Shown here in pieces: positions 23,880-31,661 of a DNA stretch of 32,624 nt (its first letter is position 1; each line of letters opens with the position of its first letter). The position numbers and the translations under genes are program-made. Where the stretch lies: the IMG/VR virus record IMGVR_UViG_3300045996_001074, positions 1 to 32,624 of that record. One strand, given 5' to 3'. Source of the stretch: a virus. Under the pieces are notes generated by a model, which saw only the letters and a program-made list of their open reading frames with translations, searched no databases and was not told the DNA's origin.

Positions 23880-24336
23880 GCTCCTTTAAGTGTCTGTGAA
23901 GGCAAAACGCCATATCTTGCACAAACGACTCGTTTCTAACCTTCAGCTCTGCTATTGCGTGCTCGCGAAACTTGGGCGCATCGCTCTCCGGCAAAAGGCG
24001 TTCTATTGTGTCGTAAACGTAATCGTATAGAGGGCCACTGAATGCGTGTATCAGTTCGTGAGTCACTTGTTCGCGCCTCAGGTCGGCATCGCCATAAAGC
24101 CACTCGCTGTAAAACCTGAGAGATATTCGCCGGTATTCGTATTCAGTGCATTCGTCTATGCACGCGGTATTCTCCCCGCCTTCGCTGCACCACTCTACAT
24201 GCACCTTTTGGCACCATCCAGGAACAAGCCATGCCAGCGGCTCAAGGTGATCCTTGATTGCGCCCAGCGTTTCGACGGGTATGCTTTTGTCGTAGATAAA
24301 GTTCAATGTCTCACCTATAAATTCTGTTGCGCCCAA
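23854..24336 (-). CDS. HExxH metalloprotease-like protein
   Basis: This 160-residue protein contains REQVTHELIHAFSGPLYDYV (about 88-107), with the zinc-binding HExxH at H93-E94-H97, followed by a helical stretch IERLLPESDAPKFREHAIAE. This zincin-type signature, with few other features, occurs in small phage hypothetical proteins. No ATG exists; the frame opens at TTG (24336) without a clear ribosome-binding site. An alternative TTG at codon 11 has GGTGAG three bases upstream. It lies between the MuF gene and the scaffold, where many phages encode the prohead protease, and no serine prohead protease is seen nearby. Capsid maturation is one possibility; toxin processing or a host target are others. 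Confidence 0.6.
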   Translation of the reverse strand: MGATEFIGETLNFIYDKSIPVETLGAIKDHLEPLAWLVPGWCQKVHVEWCSEGGENTACIDECTEYEYRRISLRFYSEWLYGDADLRREQVTHELIHAFSGPLYDYVYDTIERLLPESDAPKFREHAIAELKVRNESFVQDMAFCLHRHLKEHDAKKTRK

Positions 24337-24386
24337 ATTGTCACAATGGTGGCTATGTACAGACAGCTTGGAGGCGGGCCACGAGC

Positions 24387-24632
24387 CTAAATAACCGGAC
24401 CAGTAAATGGCTTGGGGTTGGCTTGTGCGGTCTTGCGGTTTTGCTCCGCTTCCTCAATCATGGCGCGATATCGTTCGGGAACTTCTTCCCAGCTATTGCA
24501 GCGAATTACGCCAAGCTCTACTTCTAAGAGTTCTTTGGGGTTGAGGTCGGCCAGTGGCGAGAAGGCGCTTGCCGCTTCGAATCGAATCGAGAGGAGGGGG
24601 TTATTCTTTGTGTAATCGTCAAGAATACTCAT
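24387..24632 (-). CDS. Small acidic protein downstream of MuF
   Basis: This 81-residue protein uses the ATG at 24630-24632, because AAGGTG lies about seven bases upstream; a GTG three codons earlier overlaps that site. It opens MSILDDYTKNNPLLSIRFEA and contains the helical LNPKELLEVELGVIRCNSWE. It is acidic and soluble. It is the first gene after a MuF protein with a possible toxin C-terminus, so a cognate immunity role should be considered. It may also be an ordinary head-region accessory protein. Confidence 0.55.
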   Translation of the reverse strand: MSILDDYTKNNPLLSIRFEAASAFSPLADLNPKELLEVELGVIRCNSWEEVPERYRAMIEEAEQNRKTAQANPKPFTGPVI

Positions 24633-24649
24633 GTTAGTCACCTTTAATC

Positions 24650-25999
24650 TTACCCGTTTTCGCTAATTCGCACGATGAGTGCGCTGCGATTCAATACGAC
24701 ATAATAAATGTCCTTCGCATCTTCCAAGACCACGAAGTAAGCATCGTATCCCTTAGCAGCAGCGTAGTAACCAGGATTAGACCCGGTCGGTATGGTCGGG
24801 TCATACCCATCCCGGCGCATCTGCTCTACTAAATCATCAAAATCAATTATTCTTGCCTCAGGGCGGAATGCCGCATTGATCTCAACTCCTTTGTTCGCTC
24901 CCTGACGCCTATTACCTGCATAAAAATAGGTGCCTGATCCGTAACGATTCTGCGGGCCGTGATAGAGTGGCCCTGACCTGAACTGTTCGGCGAACTCCAA
25001 GAGCGTCTCTTTGGGGGTGGCCTCGTCGTTAACCGCCGTGATGTTCCTGTTGGCCTGAAACGCCCCTGCTACCCCGAAGCGATGAATGTCTTCGACTGAC
25101 ATGGCCTCCTCTGGCAGCCCCGCCGCCTTTCGCCTCGCCTCAACCACACTGACTACATCCTGTTCAGTCCCAAGTGCGGGTAACGCATCGAAGCCTTGAG
25201 CAATCCTAATCTCTCGCAATACAATATCTTCTTTTGTCTGCGGGTCCATTGCGACCGATCTGCCAAAAACAGTAGACGTCCCTTCCGCGCCAACTAACGC
25301 ACCAGTTGCTGTTATCTCTGCTACGACCTCTCTGACATCGCGCGAGAACTTAGCAGGCCTATATGCCCTCGCTTCTGCGGAGTTACGATACTTCCACTTG
25401 CAATGACACCTCCATCGGCAGGTTCGGATTCCTCGCTGCGGCAGGGTGCCAATCTTCCGCCAGCCGCGCCTCGTCACTGTTTTGCACGACGGCAGCGCAC
25501 CGTCCTCACAATGGTTCGCACCGTCATCGAGCACGTTCAAGTACTCGTCCATGCCGCGCTTCTGCATTTCCAGATTTTCGACATGGAAGAATGTATTGGC
25601 GGCTGCGGCAAAGTAAGCCCGAAACGACTGCCGAACATAGCCATCGACGGGCGAACCATTAGCGATAGATTTCATCCGGTCGCGCCAGAATCCTAGCTCT
25701 GGCCTGACCAGCGCCCCTACCCGCCCATAGTCCGCCTGACTCATCTGAGCGCGTCCGCCCTTCGCCGCCATAGCTGAAGCCAAGTGCGCCCTCGCAATGG
25801 CCCGTTCTCCCAGCAACTGCACCTCCTTTACATTCACCGCACCGTCGCGCAACAGATTAAACAGCGTATCGGCCACATCGTCTTGCTGTGCCTTCAGAAA
25901 GCCATCCATTGCATCGACAACAGCATCAGCGGACACGAAGCGCCCATTGCGTCGGTAGCGGCTCTGCGTGGCGTCCCAGGTGAAGTTAGGTCGGTTCAT
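24650..25999 (-). CDS. MuF-like minor head protein with ART-like C-terminus
   Basis: This 449-residue protein follows the portal. Residues about 30-210 are the MuF-type part: helical, then VLDDGANHCEDGALPSCKTV and RTCRWRCHCKWKYR, a Cys/His cluster (C164, C172, C194, C198, C200) typical of SPP1 gp7/Mu F family ends. Residues about 340-449 are separate: GPLYHGPQNRYGSGTYFYAG (H347, Y358), then VEINAAFRPEARIIDFDDLV, GYDAYFVVLEDAKDIYYVVL and NRSALIVR. The YHG and G-x-G-x-YF arrangement resembles the H-Y type of ADP-ribosyltransferase fold; MuF proteins fused to polymorphic toxin domains are known in temperate phages. A catalytic Glu/Gln is not assigned. The ATG lies within the end of the upstream 73-residue gene (14-base overlap). 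Confidence 0.7.
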   Translation of the reverse strand: MNRPNFTWDATQSRYRRNGRFVSADAVVDAMDGFLKAQQDDVADTLFNLLRDGAVNVKEVQLLGERAIARAHLASAMAAKGGRAQMSQADYGRVGALVRPELGFWRDRMKSIANGSPVDGYVRQSFRAYFAAAANTFFHVENLEMQKRGMDEYLNVLDDGANHCEDGALPSCKTVTRRGWRKIGTLPQRGIRTCRWRCHCKWKYRNSAEARAYRPAKFSRDVREVVAEITATGALVGAEGTSTVFGRSVAMDPQTKEDIVLREIRIAQGFDALPALGTEQDVVSVVEARRKAAGLPEEAMSVEDIHRFGVAGAFQANRNITAVNDEATPKETLLEFAEQFRSGPLYHGPQNRYGSGTYFYAGNRRQGANKGVEINAAFRPEARIIDFDDLVEQMRRDGYDPTIPTGSNPGYYAAAKGYDAYFVVLEDAKDIYYVVLNRSALIVRISENG

Positions 26000-26207
26000 C
26001 TTCAGCGGCTTCTAACAAGCCTTTAAACTCTTTTGGCGCGTGTTGCTGCCATTCCTGCTCGGCTTCGTCTGCCAGAGCTGCCATCGCCCCGGCAGGGTTA
26101 TCTTCGAGCGACTGCATAAACGCTGTCTGTTCGATATGCTCGCCGCGCGGCTTACGCTGCTTGAGCGAGCTGGACGGCGGGGTTTCGCTGTTTGTCTTCC
26201 TCATCAT
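25986..26207 (-). CDS. Small protein between portal and MuF
   Basis: This 73-residue protein is hydrophilic: an N-terminal basic half with SETPPSSSLKQRKPRGEHIE, then an acidic helical half (MQSLEDNPAGAMAALADEAE). It overlaps the end of the portal gene by 56 bases, yet AAGGTGA six bases before the first ATG supports this start. It may be a head assembly or portal-bound factor; no family recognised. Confidence 0.55.
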   Translation of the reverse strand: MMRKTNSETPPSSSLKQRKPRGEHIEQTAFMQSLEDNPAGAMAALADEAEQEWQQHAPKEFKGLLEAAEDEPT

Positions 26208-27891
26208 CGTCGTTCACCTTCGCGGTCTTTAGAATCTCCAACTGTTCCTCATCTAGTTTCGCTAATTGCGCCGCAGTGTTGGTGTCAAAGATGCGAGACC
26301 AAACTTCAAACAGTTCCGCCTTCAACTTCTCTTTCTCCAGCATGTAGTTCGGGTCTTTTTCGAGTAATGCGATCTCTGCATCAATGTCTTCGGTGCCCAG
26401 TGTCGTGATAGCAGTCTCGCGGGCCACCAACCCAGCCTGATACGCTTCGATGGTGGCACGGCGCTCATCGGGCGCTAAGGGGCCACCAGAGGCGTGAACA
26501 TCCACTCTCGCCCTAAATGGTGCCAGAGCCGTCACAGCGGACTCAGGGCCAAAGTGAGCGGCCATGTAAGCGAGGGTTTCCAGCAGCCACCGCAACGCGC
26601 TTTCCATGACCACCTTAGTTTCAAGCAAAGACCAGATGAACTGAGCACGGCTTTCGATGCGGGACACAGCAGATGCAGTAGCATCGCCAGTAATCAGGGT
26701 GTGGTCTTGGTCGGCTGCCTTCAGCCCCATCTCTTCTAGGTAACGTAGGCACTTAATGAGATAATCGGGGTCGATGGGTTCGATGCGCGTCACGCCGCCC
26801 GAAGGTGCGAACGTCCACGACTTATCAGCAGGGTTGTATTGAGCTGCGCTGTTGAGGAACGACATCATACCGGGGCCAATCGGTTCGTCGTCGTTCTCCC
26901 GATAAATCATTACCGTGTTATTGTCGGCATCGGTGGTGCTTTCCCATCCACCAGGCGGCAGCAGGTTAGTGGCGATAAGCTGAACGAAGCCCTGAAGGTT
27001 GTTGTTCAGCCCCATCATGGTGACGGTCTTGGTAATCTGCCCCTGAATCTTCTGGATCGGCAAATCTATCAACGGCTTGCGGCGAACCAGTTTGATAGGC
27101 AGCTCGCCATTGAGTTCATACGGCTCCTGCAATGGGTCTTCTACTTCGCCCTTCCATGACCGCACCACGGCCCGTTTTTGGTCATCCAAATAGGTAACTA
27201 CCAGGCGTTTGACCTGGGCGACGTTGCCACCCTCACCGGTCTCATCTTCAGAATACTCGAAGCCAATAATCTCCCGCATGGTGTGGCGGTCAAGGTAGCT
27301 GCTCACGGTACCGTAGTCGAGCAATTCGACATAAAGAATGTCGTAGGCGTCGTCTGCCTTCGCCATGCGCTTAATGATGCCCGATTTATTGATAGCACTG
27401 GAACGCGGGAAGATGCGCCACGCAAACTCACCTGTCACGTCCAACTGGCTCACGCTATTCTGTGCCAAATCGTGCAGGCTGCGCTTCTCCCAGAACGAGG
27501 TGAGTGGTGCCGAGATGTCACCGATAGCCTTTTGCTCGTCATCGCTTGGCTTCTCGTCTTCTTCGAGCGAACGACGCACGGTGAACTCCCAACTAGGTTC
27601 GCGCCCCATAACACCCCGCCTATGCCGCTTCACGATGCCTTGCACCAACGGCACGGTAGCCAGTTCGCGTTCAATGGTAGTCAGTCCGGCGTTATCCATC
27701 TCTTCGACCGGGCCACTGAATGAGAATTGTTTTCCCGCTTGCAAATAGTCCCCGGCCATGAAGTTAATATTGGCCTGAATGACTTCTGCCTCGCTGGTTT
27801 GGTAGGCGAGAGAAGACGCGGCAGCACTAAAGCTACCGATACCAAGTAACTTGCGGAAGGTTTGGGCGTCCGTGGTTTCGTAATTAATCAT
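26152..27891 (-). CDS. Portal protein
   Basis: This 579-residue protein is the portal by order and motifs. The N-terminal half contains AGLTTIERELATVPLVQGIV (about 68-87). The crown/stem half has FVQLIATNLLPPGGWESTTD (about 302-321), HTLITGDATASAVSRIESRA (about 397-416), the usual ITGD/E and S-R motif of siphovirus portals, and a later helix with ARETAITTLGTEDIDAEIALL (about 490-510), a common portal C-terminal pattern. The length is in the normal range. It starts two bases after the terminase stop. Twelve copies should form the ring at the capsid vertex for DNA entry. Confidence 0.85.
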   Translation of the reverse strand: MINYETTDAQTFRKLLGIGSFSAAASSLAYQTSEAEVIQANINFMAGDYLQAGKQFSFSGPVEEMDNAGLTTIERELATVPLVQGIVKRHRRGVMGREPSWEFTVRRSLEEDEKPSDDEQKAIGDISAPLTSFWEKRSLHDLAQNSVSQLDVTGEFAWRIFPRSSAINKSGIIKRMAKADDAYDILYVELLDYGTVSSYLDRHTMREIIGFEYSEDETGEGGNVAQVKRLVVTYLDDQKRAVVRSWKGEVEDPLQEPYELNGELPIKLVRRKPLIDLPIQKIQGQITKTVTMMGLNNNLQGFVQLIATNLLPPGGWESTTDADNNTVMIYRENDDEPIGPGMMSFLNSAAQYNPADKSWTFAPSGGVTRIEPIDPDYLIKCLRYLEEMGLKAADQDHTLITGDATASAVSRIESRAQFIWSLLETKVVMESALRWLLETLAYMAAHFGPESAVTALAPFRARVDVHASGGPLAPDERRATIEAYQAGLVARETAITTLGTEDIDAEIALLEKDPNYMLEKEKLKAELFEVWSRIFDTNTAAQLAKLDEEQLEILKTAKVNDDDEEDKQRNPAVQLAQAA

Positions 27892-27893
27892 GG

Positions 27894-29609
27894 CTAAAAT
27901 GTCCGGCGTGCTTTTGGTTTCGGTGTGGCGGGTGCCATCTGCCTCGGGTGGCGCGGCCTCAGATTCAACATGCGCCTGGCTATCGCTGCATCCATCACAC
28001 GGTCATCATGCGTCTTGCCCTCGCCTCCGGCCTTGCCGCCGGGAAGCTTCACAAAGCGCATCATATCGCCAACCAGTTCACGACTCCGAGGATGGAAAGC
28101 GCCGTCTTCAACTGCGGTGGCGAGTTCATCCAAAATGAAATACTTCGTTGCCACAGTTGTCGGGTAGCCAGCCTTGCGAATGGTCGGCGCTTTCTTCTCA
28201 TCGTATTCCTGATGCATATACAAGCCGGTGCTGTTATCGCTCATCGCTTCCGGATAGCGCGCTTCGTAGATAATGGCATTAAGCACCGCATGGCCGTGGT
28301 TATTGCGTTCCACGCCTAAGAGCGCCGTGTTGTACCAAAATCCCAGTTCTGCCAGCATCAGACCAAACATCCTTGTATCCCACCGGCCATGCAAATGCGC
28401 GACTTCAATCTCTGTCTCAGCATCCCAAACACTTGCGCTATCGTAGTCATGGTCACCGTTATGGTTCAATCCTTCAGCAGTGTCAGCACCGATCACATAC
28501 ACCCGCCCCGGCTGCGGCATCTCCCATAGCTTCAGGAATGACCGTTCGCGCCTCAGATTCGCATACTGGACCGGCACGTCAGGCGCTACCGGGTCGAACT
28601 CCTTACCCTGGAGAATCGCCGCCAAATCCGCAAGTTTCTCGTTGTCGAAATAGGGATTACCCGATGCAATGAAAGCTTCGTCTTCATTCGCCGGGTATTC
28701 CTGCGGGAACATCGCCTTACGCTTTGCCCCGCGTGTTTTGGTCCGCCTCCATGCCAGTTGTTCATCATTCAATCCATAGACGGCCTTGAGCTTCAATTCT
28801 TCGTCGTTGGGCTTAAATCCCTTCGGCACTTCAATGGCGTATGTCGGGTCTTCGAACCAAGAGAAGAATCGCGGCCTGAACTCATTCTCCTCGTTACGCA
28901 TCTCTTGCCGCTCATCGTAGTAGTCGTTAATCCCGTTTGCCGTGGTTTCGCGCGTTGCATTGCCATCGACCGGCACCGCTTCCATGAGACCCAGTTCGAT
29001 ATCGCTGCCATCCTTCCAGAAAGCTCGCTCCGACATATGAACGTTGTTAATCGTGCCACCGCGCCCGATGCCAGAACTTCCCGCTGTTCCTACATAGATC
29101 GCGCTGTCGATATCGGAAAACTCAATTTCACGGCGATTGCTGTACTTCTTCGGTCGCTTCTTATCAGCCGGAAGATTCTCATAGAACCGATGGATGATTT
29201 TAAAGAGCTTCTCAGTGGCACCGGCATCATGCGCAACAATGATGGTCTGCGTCATCGGCGTATTGATGGTATCGAGGAAGTAGAGTGCAAGTATCAACGT
29301 GCTCATGCCCTGCTGCCGAGCCTTCAACACATCTTCCCGGATGCCACGCAACGTATAAATACCCTCGCGCCATCGGAAGGAAGGATTCTCTTTTGCCAGA
29401 ATGTCAAGGTACTTGATCTGCACCGGGTTAGGCTCGAATGTAATGAGCTTCTTTTCTTTGGTGCGAATCATTAGGTCGGATAGAGTGACTAGCTGCCTTT
29501 CCTTCTCAAGAACTGGCAGCACCAGCCCGCGCCGTGCCGCTTCCTCCATCACCCTGCGTAATGAGGGCGACAATTTCCTCGTCTGTAAGCTTGCGTAGTT
29601 CGTCGTCAT
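27894..29609 (-). CDS. terL: Terminase large subunit
   Basis: This 571-residue packaging motor has an ATPase and a nuclease domain. The Walker A-like KARQQGMST lies at 96-104; a Walker B strand with catalytic acid is INNVHMSE (187-194, E194). The RNase H-like nuclease has D376 in YVIGADTAEG, E434 in GVERNNHG and D535/D536 in GKTHDDRVMD. It translocates DNA through the portal using ATP and cuts the genome. The first ATG overlaps the small subunit by 104 bases and has a poor ribosome-binding site; Met21 (MEEAARRG) is a possible later start. Both ATPase and nuclease residues are kept, so the enzyme appears functional. Confidence 0.93.
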   Translation of the reverse strand: MTTNYASLQTRKLSPSLRRVMEEAARRGLVLPVLEKERQLVTLSDLMIRTKEKKLITFEPNPVQIKYLDILAKENPSFRWREGIYTLRGIREDVLKARQQGMSTLILALYFLDTINTPMTQTIIVAHDAGATEKLFKIIHRFYENLPADKKRPKKYSNRREIEFSDIDSAIYVGTAGSSGIGRGGTINNVHMSERAFWKDGSDIELGLMEAVPVDGNATRETTANGINDYYDERQEMRNEENEFRPRFFSWFEDPTYAIEVPKGFKPNDEELKLKAVYGLNDEQLAWRRTKTRGAKRKAMFPQEYPANEDEAFIASGNPYFDNEKLADLAAILQGKEFDPVAPDVPVQYANLRRERSFLKLWEMPQPGRVYVIGADTAEGLNHNGDHDYDSASVWDAETEIEVAHLHGRWDTRMFGLMLAELGFWYNTALLGVERNNHGHAVLNAIIYEARYPEAMSDNSTGLYMHQEYDEKKAPTIRKAGYPTTVATKYFILDELATAVEDGAFHPRSRELVGDMMRFVKLPGGKAGGEGKTHDDRVMDAAIARRMLNLRPRHPRQMAPATPKPKARRTF

Positions 29610-29898
29610 TCTTAGGCGGCCCGTCTATCTGTGCATAAATCCACTTCAGTGTGTCCAGCCAGTCACGCGGCGATATTTCTAATTCGGTGCCATTCGGGAA
29701 TTTGGCTTTGCCCTCGGTTACGATCTGGCAAGCCAATTGCGCCATCACCTCTTTGCGCGCTACCTTCTTCCCGCTAACCAGAACCGTCGTGTCTAATTGC
29801 TTCAGCAGGATGTCAGTGAGAGCACGAGCCTTCGGCGGCCTTCCACTTGGATTGCCGCTTTGTCCTTGCTTCCACGATGGGTTCCCTCTCTGAGCCAT
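29506..29898 (-). CDS. terS: Terminase small subunit candidate (DUF5681-like)
   Basis: This 130-residue protein begins MAQRGNPSWKQGQSGNPSGR, with the GNPSGRP stretch of the DUF5681 family, which is regularly encoded just upstream of large terminases. The middle is helical (DILLKQLDTTVLVSGKKVA and WLDTLKWIYAQIDG), and the end (KLTDEEIVALITQGDGGSG) is acidic then Gly/Ala-rich. It likely recognises phage DNA and hands it to TerL. The ATG has only an A-rich leader and no clear Shine-Dalgarno site. The start lies inside the 3' end of the preceding gene (86-base overlap), so it may depend on coupling. Confidence 0.75.
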   Translation of the reverse strand: MAQRGNPSWKQGQSGNPSGRPPKARALTDILLKQLDTTVLVSGKKVARKEVMAQLACQIVTEGKAKFPNGTELEISPRDWLDTLKWIYAQIDGPPKNDDELRKLTDEEIVALITQGDGGSGTARAGAASS

Positions 29899-30094
29899 TT
29901 TGTTTTAATTTGTTAATCAAATTCGAGTCATCCAACTCGACCGTGACCTTCAACCCCACACCTTGCAGAGCAATCAACGCGACTGCCTTCTCGATATCGG
30001 ACTTCGGCACTTCCAACGTCACCCCGCCAGCATCACCGCCAAACTTCAGAGCGGAAGAGATGGGAGCGATGATGCATCGAAATTGAACCTTCAC
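29813..30094 (-). CDS. Small conserved phage protein upstream of terminase
   Basis: The GTG at 30092-30094 is chosen because GGGGAG lies six bases upstream; the longer frame starts with TTG at 30127 and reads through this site. The 93-residue product has two beta segments (VKVQFRCIIAPISSALKFGG and GGVTLEVPKSDIEKAVALIA) followed by LQGVGLKVTVELDDS and a basic, disordered tail. The pattern of "FGGDaGG-xxLEVP..." with "lKVTVE" is one I associate with small proteins near phage packaging genes, function unknown. The 3' end overlaps the terminase small subunit by 86 bases. Confidence 0.6.
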   Translation of the reverse strand: MKVQFRCIIAPISSALKFGGDAGGVTLEVPKSDIEKAVALIALQGVGLKVTVELDDSNLINKLKQNGSEREPIVEARTKRQSKWKAAEGSCSH

Positions 30095-30100
30095 ACGTTT

Positions 30101-30106
30101 CTCCCC
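30101..30106 (-). promoter_or_regulatory. Ribosome-binding site deciding the 29813-30094 start
   Basis: GGGGAG on the minus strand (within GGGGGAGGGGAG) is six bases before GTG at 30092-30094, the ideal spacing. The TTG at 30127 has no such site. Confidence 0.65.
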
Positions 30107-30162
30107 TCCCCCATCCCTGGGACGCAAAATGGTAAGACAGTCCTAATACCAATCTCTGCCTC

Positions 30163-30546
30163 TTAGCCCATCGGCATCCAACCAATAACCGGCAACTGCC
30201 CTTCGTCAACTACCCAGCAACTCAACACCTTGTCATAATAGCCGTTCACCACTTCACCATCAGTCAATCGGCAAATAACTTTTTCATCAGCAGACGAATC
30301 TTCGGGCGGCTGCGCTGCATCGTCCCACATCGTTCGTTCGCCCGTTATCGCTGACTCGGTTCCATCTCGCCGCCCACACTCCCCGCACTCAAGGTCGCAG
30401 ATATCGCACTCAATCGGAAACACTGCGGACCACTTGTGGCCACAATGAGCACACCTTACTGGAGCATGACACCATCCCGGCTCGGCAGCGCGAATATCGT
30501 CCTCGATAGATTGGCTTAAGGTCATACTTTTATCCACTCCGTTCAT
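30163..30546 (-). CDS. Zinc-ribbon protein
   Basis: This 127-residue protein has a Cys-rich stretch, RCAHCGHKWSAVFPIECDIC, continuing DLECGECG: C32-C35, C47-C50 and C54-C57 are CxxC pairs, with C26 nearby, so it binds one or two zinc ions. The C-terminal third (VICRLTDGEVVNGYYDKVLS, then VIGWMPMG) resembles the DUF551-type ending found in small phage proteins. The first ATG overlaps the previous stop (ATGA). A second ATG at 30523-30525 has GGAG eleven bases upstream and could be used. Not known to bind nucleic acid, but ribbons often do. Confidence 0.7.
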   Translation of the reverse strand: MNGVDKSMTLSQSIEDDIRAAEPGWCHAPVRCAHCGHKWSAVFPIECDICDLECGECGRRDGTESAITGERTMWDDAAQPPEDSSADEKVICRLTDGEVVNGYYDKVLSCWVVDEGQLPVIGWMPMG

Positions 30547-30725
30547 AGGTTGCGCACATTACTCGGACTCGCATCTGTCCATCCAAAACTTTTATGACCG
30601 CAATGCAGGCATGTCATGGAGCCATCAGCAGGCTCATACTGACTTACATGCCCATTGCTTCGCGGATTACGATTCCAGGGCCGTTGTGACCATAGCGCGC
30701 GAAAAAAACAGAAAAGATGCTTCAT
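30543..30725 (-). CDS. Small Cys-pair protein, 60 residues
   Basis: The protein starts MKHLFCFFRALWSQRPWNRN and carries TCLHCGHKSFGW near the C-terminus (C39, C42). It shares the C-x-H-CGHK core with the zinc-ribbon protein encoded next to it. A lone CxxC would bind zinc only as a dimer or with a partner, or act as a structural pair. It overlaps its neighbours by ATGA on both sides. Function unknown. Confidence 0.6.
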   Translation of the reverse strand: MKHLFCFFRALWSQRPWNRNPRSNGHVSQYEPADGSMTCLHCGHKSFGWTDASPSNVRNL

Positions 30726-31186
30726 ATCGTTTTATCTCCCGCCCGATCCTGCGGCCTCAACTCAACTTCATCCGCCAACTTGCGTAGCGCCGCTGCATCA
30801 AACTTCCCATTCTTGACGAACTCGTAACCGTCCAACTTTTGCTGCAACTGCCGAATCTCAAAGTCCCAAGCAACCTTTTCAGCGGCATACACGGAACGAG
30901 CTTCGTGTAAATCAGCCTCGCACTTCGCACGACTCGCCTGAGACTCCTTTAGCTGTTCAGCCTGAAGCGCGTTCAAATCCTGCAACGCCTTGAACACGAT
31001 GCCGAACTGCGTCACCTCATTGGTTTCGTGTTGCTGCTCCCTCTGCACGATAATCTTATTGGCCTCGGTGCGTTCGTCTGAGCGCTTCTCCAGATACTTG
31101 AGAACAGCCCACACCATTGCAGCAGCACCGCCGCCCTGCGCCCAGTTTGGAACGGATTCAAGCATGGTTTTAAGAAGTTGTTCCAC
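30722..31186 (-). CDS. Spanin-like membrane-anchored coiled-coil protein
   Basis: This 154-residue protein has a short hydrophobic N-terminal segment (WAQGGGAAAMVWAVLKYL, about 15-32) and a long charged coiled coil at about 35-120 (QREQQHETNEVTQFGIVFKA and following), ending in a helical tail. This topology, an N-anchor plus a periplasmic coil next to holin and endolysin genes, is that of an inner-membrane spanin (Rz type). A partner outer-membrane lipoprotein is not seen in the operon, so it may not be a true spanin. Start is GTG at 31184-31186 with GGAG eight bases upstream, one base after the holin candidate's stop. Confidence 0.55.
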   Translation of the reverse strand: MEQLLKTMLESVPNWAQGGGAAAMVWAVLKYLEKRSDERTEANKIIVQREQQHETNEVTQFGIVFKALQDLNALQAEQLKESQASRAKCEADLHEARSVYAAEKVAWDFEIRQLQQKLDGYEFVKNGKFDAAALRKLADEVELRPQDRAGDKTI

Positions 31187-31187
31187 C

Positions 31188-31607
31188 TCATGCTCTCCGC
31201 TCCATATCGTTCGTTATCGCCCCCCGATGCTTGCGCAAATGGGCATGAATGAATACCTGGGCCGCACATGCGACAAAGGCCATGCCGTAGACAAAGCCCT
31301 GAGAATTGTTCTGCCAGACAATCCACATCACCCCGGCCCAGTTGGCAGCGGCACAGGCGGCCACACTGCGACGGGCGAAGTAGTTGCGACTTATGAACGC
31401 GGCCAATTGGAATGCCCCGGTCAGGATGAATAGCAACATGCAAGCGACGGGTGGCGCTTCAGCCCATTCGCTCGCTGTCGGCATCAGGTAAGACCATGAC
31501 CCTGATACGATGGCCATGAAAGCCAGTACAATCTCCGCCCACGCCGGGGACGCGGTTTTGAGTTCGTTCCATGCGTCAATCAGGTTTGAGCGGAAATGTT
31601 TGGGCAT
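31188..31607 (-). CDS. Holin-like protein with four membrane spans
   Basis: This 139-residue protein has hydrophobic spans at about 23-42, 53-72, 82-98 and 104-122, with a charged C-terminus (LRKHRGAITNDMERRA). It sits between the endolysin and the spanin-like gene, the classic place of a holin that opens the inner membrane on schedule. Four spans are more than usual for the smallest holins, so it may be an antiholin or another membrane protein. The start ATG follows AGAGAA about twelve bases upstream, a weak site. The 132-base gap before it contains the plus-strand small RNA. Confidence 0.55.
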   Translation of the reverse strand: MPKHFRSNLIDAWNELKTASPAWAEIVLAFMAIVSGSWSYLMPTASEWAEAPPVACMLLFILTGAFQLAAFISRNYFARRSVAACAAANWAGVMWIVWQNNSQGFVYGMAFVACAAQVFIHAHLRKHRGAITNDMERRA

Positions 31608-31646
31608 AAGATTATTAAGTTCTCTTTATAATTAATGGCTCGCCAG

Positions 31647-31655
31647 TGCTATAAT
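31647..31655 (+). promoter_or_regulatory. Extended -10 promoter (TGCTATAAT) of the small RNA
   Basis: TATAAT at 31650-31655 is preceded by TG at 31647-31648. The ten-base element GTGCTATAAT matches, with one base changed, the promoters of the peptide and lipoprotein genes at 2725-2734 and 2878-2887. No good -35 is visible. Expected start is near 31662. Confidence 0.65.
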
Positions 31656-31661
31656 CTCATG

